A stretch of DNA of 50,184 nt from Deltaproteobacteria bacterium (GTDB taxonomy: Bacteria; Desulfobacterota; GWC2-55-46; JADFVP01). Below the pieces are notes generated by a model. That model made no database searches and was not told the DNA's origin. It saw nothing but the letters and a program-made list of their open reading frames with translations. Positions within the stretch are counted from its first letter, which is position 1. Each line of letters begins with the position of its first letter. Below, piece by piece: positions 48,684 to 50,184 of the stretch. A program made the translations under genes and the position numbers. The DNA lies in assembly GCA_029262515.1 (NCBI GenBank), contig JAJCZH010000031.1, positions 1-50,184 of the forward strand. The letters are read 5' to 3'.

Positions 48684-49556
48684 ATGAAGGCACTTAAGTA
48701 CGCATACTATCCGGGCTGCGCCTCTCAGGAAATAACCAAAGAGTCGAACAGCACGACACGCCTTGTGACCGCAAAGCTCGGCATCGAACTTCACGACATG
48801 CCGAAAGCTAACTGCTGCGGGGCCGGTCTGCTTACCGACTACGACTACGACCTCTATATAGCCCTCAATGCCCGCATCTTTGCAGAAGCGGAGCAGATGG
48901 GCATGGATATTCTCACCATCTGCTCAACCTGCCTCATGGTGATGTCGAGGGCCGCGTTCGACCTTAGGAACAGTCCCGTACTTCTTGAAAAGACAAACAA
49001 GGTTCTGGCTAAAGCCGGGTTACACTACTCCGGCAGCACAAAGGTAAAACACCTGCTCTGGGTTCTGGCAAAAGACCTCGGAGTGGTAAAGCTCTCCGGC
49101 ATGGTAGAAGCCCCGCTCGGAGGCCTTAAGGTAGCGCCCTTCTACGGCTGCCACAGCCTGCGCCCTTCCGACGCACTCGGTTTCGACGATCCCGAACGGC
49201 CATGGTCGCTAGAGGCGGTGCTAAAGGCTATTGGGGCCGAGGTGGTGGATTATACGGGAAAGACCAAGTGCTGCGGTTTTCAGGTAGACCTCGTCACGGA
49301 AGAAACAGCCATTGAAATGACCGGTACGCGCCTGCTCGACGCAAAGGGCCAGGGCGCCGAGTGCATTGTAACTCCGTGCCCGTTCTGCCACATAAATCTC
49401 GACAACTACCAGGCCTCAGCCGAAAAGCAGCTCGAAGCCGATATAAAACTGCCTGTCTTCCATCTGGCGCAGATGGTAGGCCTTGCGCTGGGACTGAGAG
49501 CTACGCATATGGGGATGTCGCGTCATATGGTCTCCGCAGAGAAGATACTGCGGTAA
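48684..49556 (+). CDS. HdrB-like (CCG-domain) third subunit of succinate dehydrogenase
   Basis: 290 residues from ATG 48684 (AAGGA upstream; the frame extends to 48633 inside sdhB and is rejected). Two CCG domains are clear: YYPGCAS, NCCGAGL, ICSTC, then FYGCHSLRP, KCCGFQV, PCPFCH. There are no long hydrophobic helices, so it is not the classical SdhC/D anchor. In type E SQRs the CCG subunit takes the anchor's place, binding by amphipathic regions and carrying its own cluster. It is a paralogue of HdrB at 30393 in the same window. Confidence 0.9.
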   Translation: MKALKYAYYPGCASQEITKESNSTTRLVTAKLGIELHDMPKANCCGAGLLTDYDYDLYIALNARIFAEAEQMGMDILTICSTCLMVMSRAAFDLRNSPVLLEKTNKVLAKAGLHYSGSTKVKHLLWVLAKDLGVVKLSGMVEAPLGGLKVAPFYGCHSLRPSDALGFDDPERPWSLEAVLKAIGAEVVDYTGKTKCCGFQVDLVTEETAIEMTGTRLLDAKGQGAECIVTPCPFCHINLDNYQASAEKQLEADIKLPVFHLAQMVGLALGLRATHMGMSRHMVSAEKILR

Positions 49557-49586
49557 ATAGCAAGAGTATATAGTACAAAAGATATA

Positions 49587-49624
49587 AAAAGCCCTCCGCT
49601 CTTCTGTAAGAACGGAGGGCTTTT
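49587..49624. terminator. Strong intrinsic terminator after the SDH operon
   Basis: AAAAGCCCTCCG (49587-49598) pairs with CGGAGGGCTTTT (49613-49624), and TTCT/AGAA extends the stem inside. T-tracts follow on the plus strand. It separates the SDH operon from the minus-strand cytochrome c gene and may work both ways. Confidence 0.92.
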
Positions 49625-49677
49625 GTTTTGAGCTCTTTTGAGCTCTAAAGACCCTACTATACTGGTACCAACAGGCC

Positions 49678-50010
49678 TTACTTGGAAGCTAAAACCTTCA
49701 GGTGTTCTACAAGGGCCTCGACTTCCGGACCGCCGAGCTTCTGGGCCGGCATACCGAGAACCAGCTTCTTATACTTCTTGGCTGCTCCTGTCCGTCCTTT
49801 TAAGATTACACCTGTTATATCCTCAACACTGCTCGAGTTTATGTAATCGCTGCCCTTGAAGGCCGGCCCCATGGAGGTACCGCTGCCGCCCGCCCCGTGG
49901 CACGCCATACATTTCGATTTATAGATGGCCGCGCCGTCGTAGGCCATACTGGTACCTGCAAAACCGATAACAGTTGCGCAAAGCATGACGCCCATAAGTA
50001 ATCTTTTCAT
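49678..50010 (-). CDS. Secreted monoheme cytochrome c
   Basis: 110 residues. A cleavable signal peptide (KRLLMGVMLCATVIGFAGTSMA) precedes a small class I cytochrome c: heme motif CMACH near residue 35, and axial Met in VLGMPAQKLGG. AAGGAG precedes the ATG at 50010. It should be a periplasmic one-electron carrier. It is convergent with the SDH operon across the terminator. Its partner is unknown; the cytochrome/NapH fusion at 21581 is a possible one. Confidence 0.93.
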   Translation of the reverse strand: MKRLLMGVMLCATVIGFAGTSMAYDGAAIYKSKCMACHGAGGSGTSMGPAFKGSDYINSSSVEDITGVILKGRTGAAKKYKKLVLGMPAQKLGGPEVEALVEHLKVLASK

Positions 50011-50184
50011 AATCTTCTCCTTCTGAGGATTGCCCTCATAAAAAACTGATTAGCGACACCAAGGTGCCAAACTGGTCGCAACCACAAAAAAGCAGCCGTC
50101 GCTACCTTCCGAAGCAACCCATCGAAGACATAACTCCAGGTCTCTATAGTATTATGATAGTATAAGAAAAATTAACGGAAGATT
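50011..50184. other. Upstream region of the cytochrome c gene (window end)
   Basis: These 174 nt hold the cytochrome c ribosome-binding site and no recognised gene. AT-rich sequence at 50145-50165 with TATAGT and TATTAT/TATGAT motifs could include its promoter, but no confident -35/-10 pair was seen. Confidence 0.3.

Overview
The window looks like the chromosome of an anaerobic or facultatively anaerobic, chemolithotrophic-type bacterium, most like the Desulfobacterota/Nitrospirota. This is inferred from gene content: HdrABC with Flx-type electron-transfer genes, a ferredoxin-dependent 2-oxoglutarate oxidoreductase, a two-subunit class I fumarase, CCG-domain (HdrB-like) succinate dehydrogenase subunits, c-type cytochromes and DUF3426/TatA/TonB genes. 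No rRNA or marker gene fixes the taxon. No CRISPR array, intact transposase or integrase was seen.

Region 1 (1-5043, minus strand) is a five-gene operon of largely uncharacterised families: a soluble AAA+ protein with a Ycf46-like N-terminus and an FtsH-like zinc protease domain, a DUF1257 (Ycf35-type) protein, a DUF2997 protein, an orphan NrdG/PflA-like radical SAM activase and a helical-repeat protein that runs off the left edge. It is the best candidate here for an undescribed system. Region 2 (5275-21292) is general housekeeping and accessory content: an ABC-2 exporter, a macrodomain protein, methyltransferases, a DUF3426 protein, TatA, a TonB-like protein, a GloB-like hydrolase, a thioredoxin-like ferredoxin, a LemA/TPM/nucleotidyltransferase-like trio, a CPA-type antiporter, a DUF188 protein, a PPOX-fold protein and a CBS-pair protein. 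Region 3 (21581-26842) holds a cytochrome c/NapH-like fusion protein, a KamA-family aminomutase bracketed by decayed tRNA-Arg/terminator repeats, an intact tRNA-Arg(UCU), a CheY-like receiver and tRNA-Pro(UGG).

Region 4 (27074-49624, plus strand) is a continuous central-carbon and redox cluster: malate dehydrogenase, fumarase alpha/beta, hdrC-hdrB-hdrA, an MvhD/FlxD-like protein, three more Flx-like proteins, a soluble fumarate-reductase-like pair, sucCD, korDABC and a second succinate dehydrogenase/fumarate reductase with an HdrB-like third subunit. Together these cover malate to 2-oxoglutarate, i.e. the C4-to-C5 arm of a reductive (or reversible) TCA cycle. The embedded Hdr/Flx module could link NADH, ferredoxin and thiol or fumarate chemistry. 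A small secreted cytochrome c closes the window.

Several start sites were re-assigned from ribosome-binding sites or overlapping signals. The most notable are a probable CTG start for the second flavoprotein (45946) and a GTG start for the GloB-like enzyme (14748), because a terminator occupies the longer reading frame. Many spacers in region 4 are long (up to 611 nt) and carry hairpins, phased repeats or palindromes.
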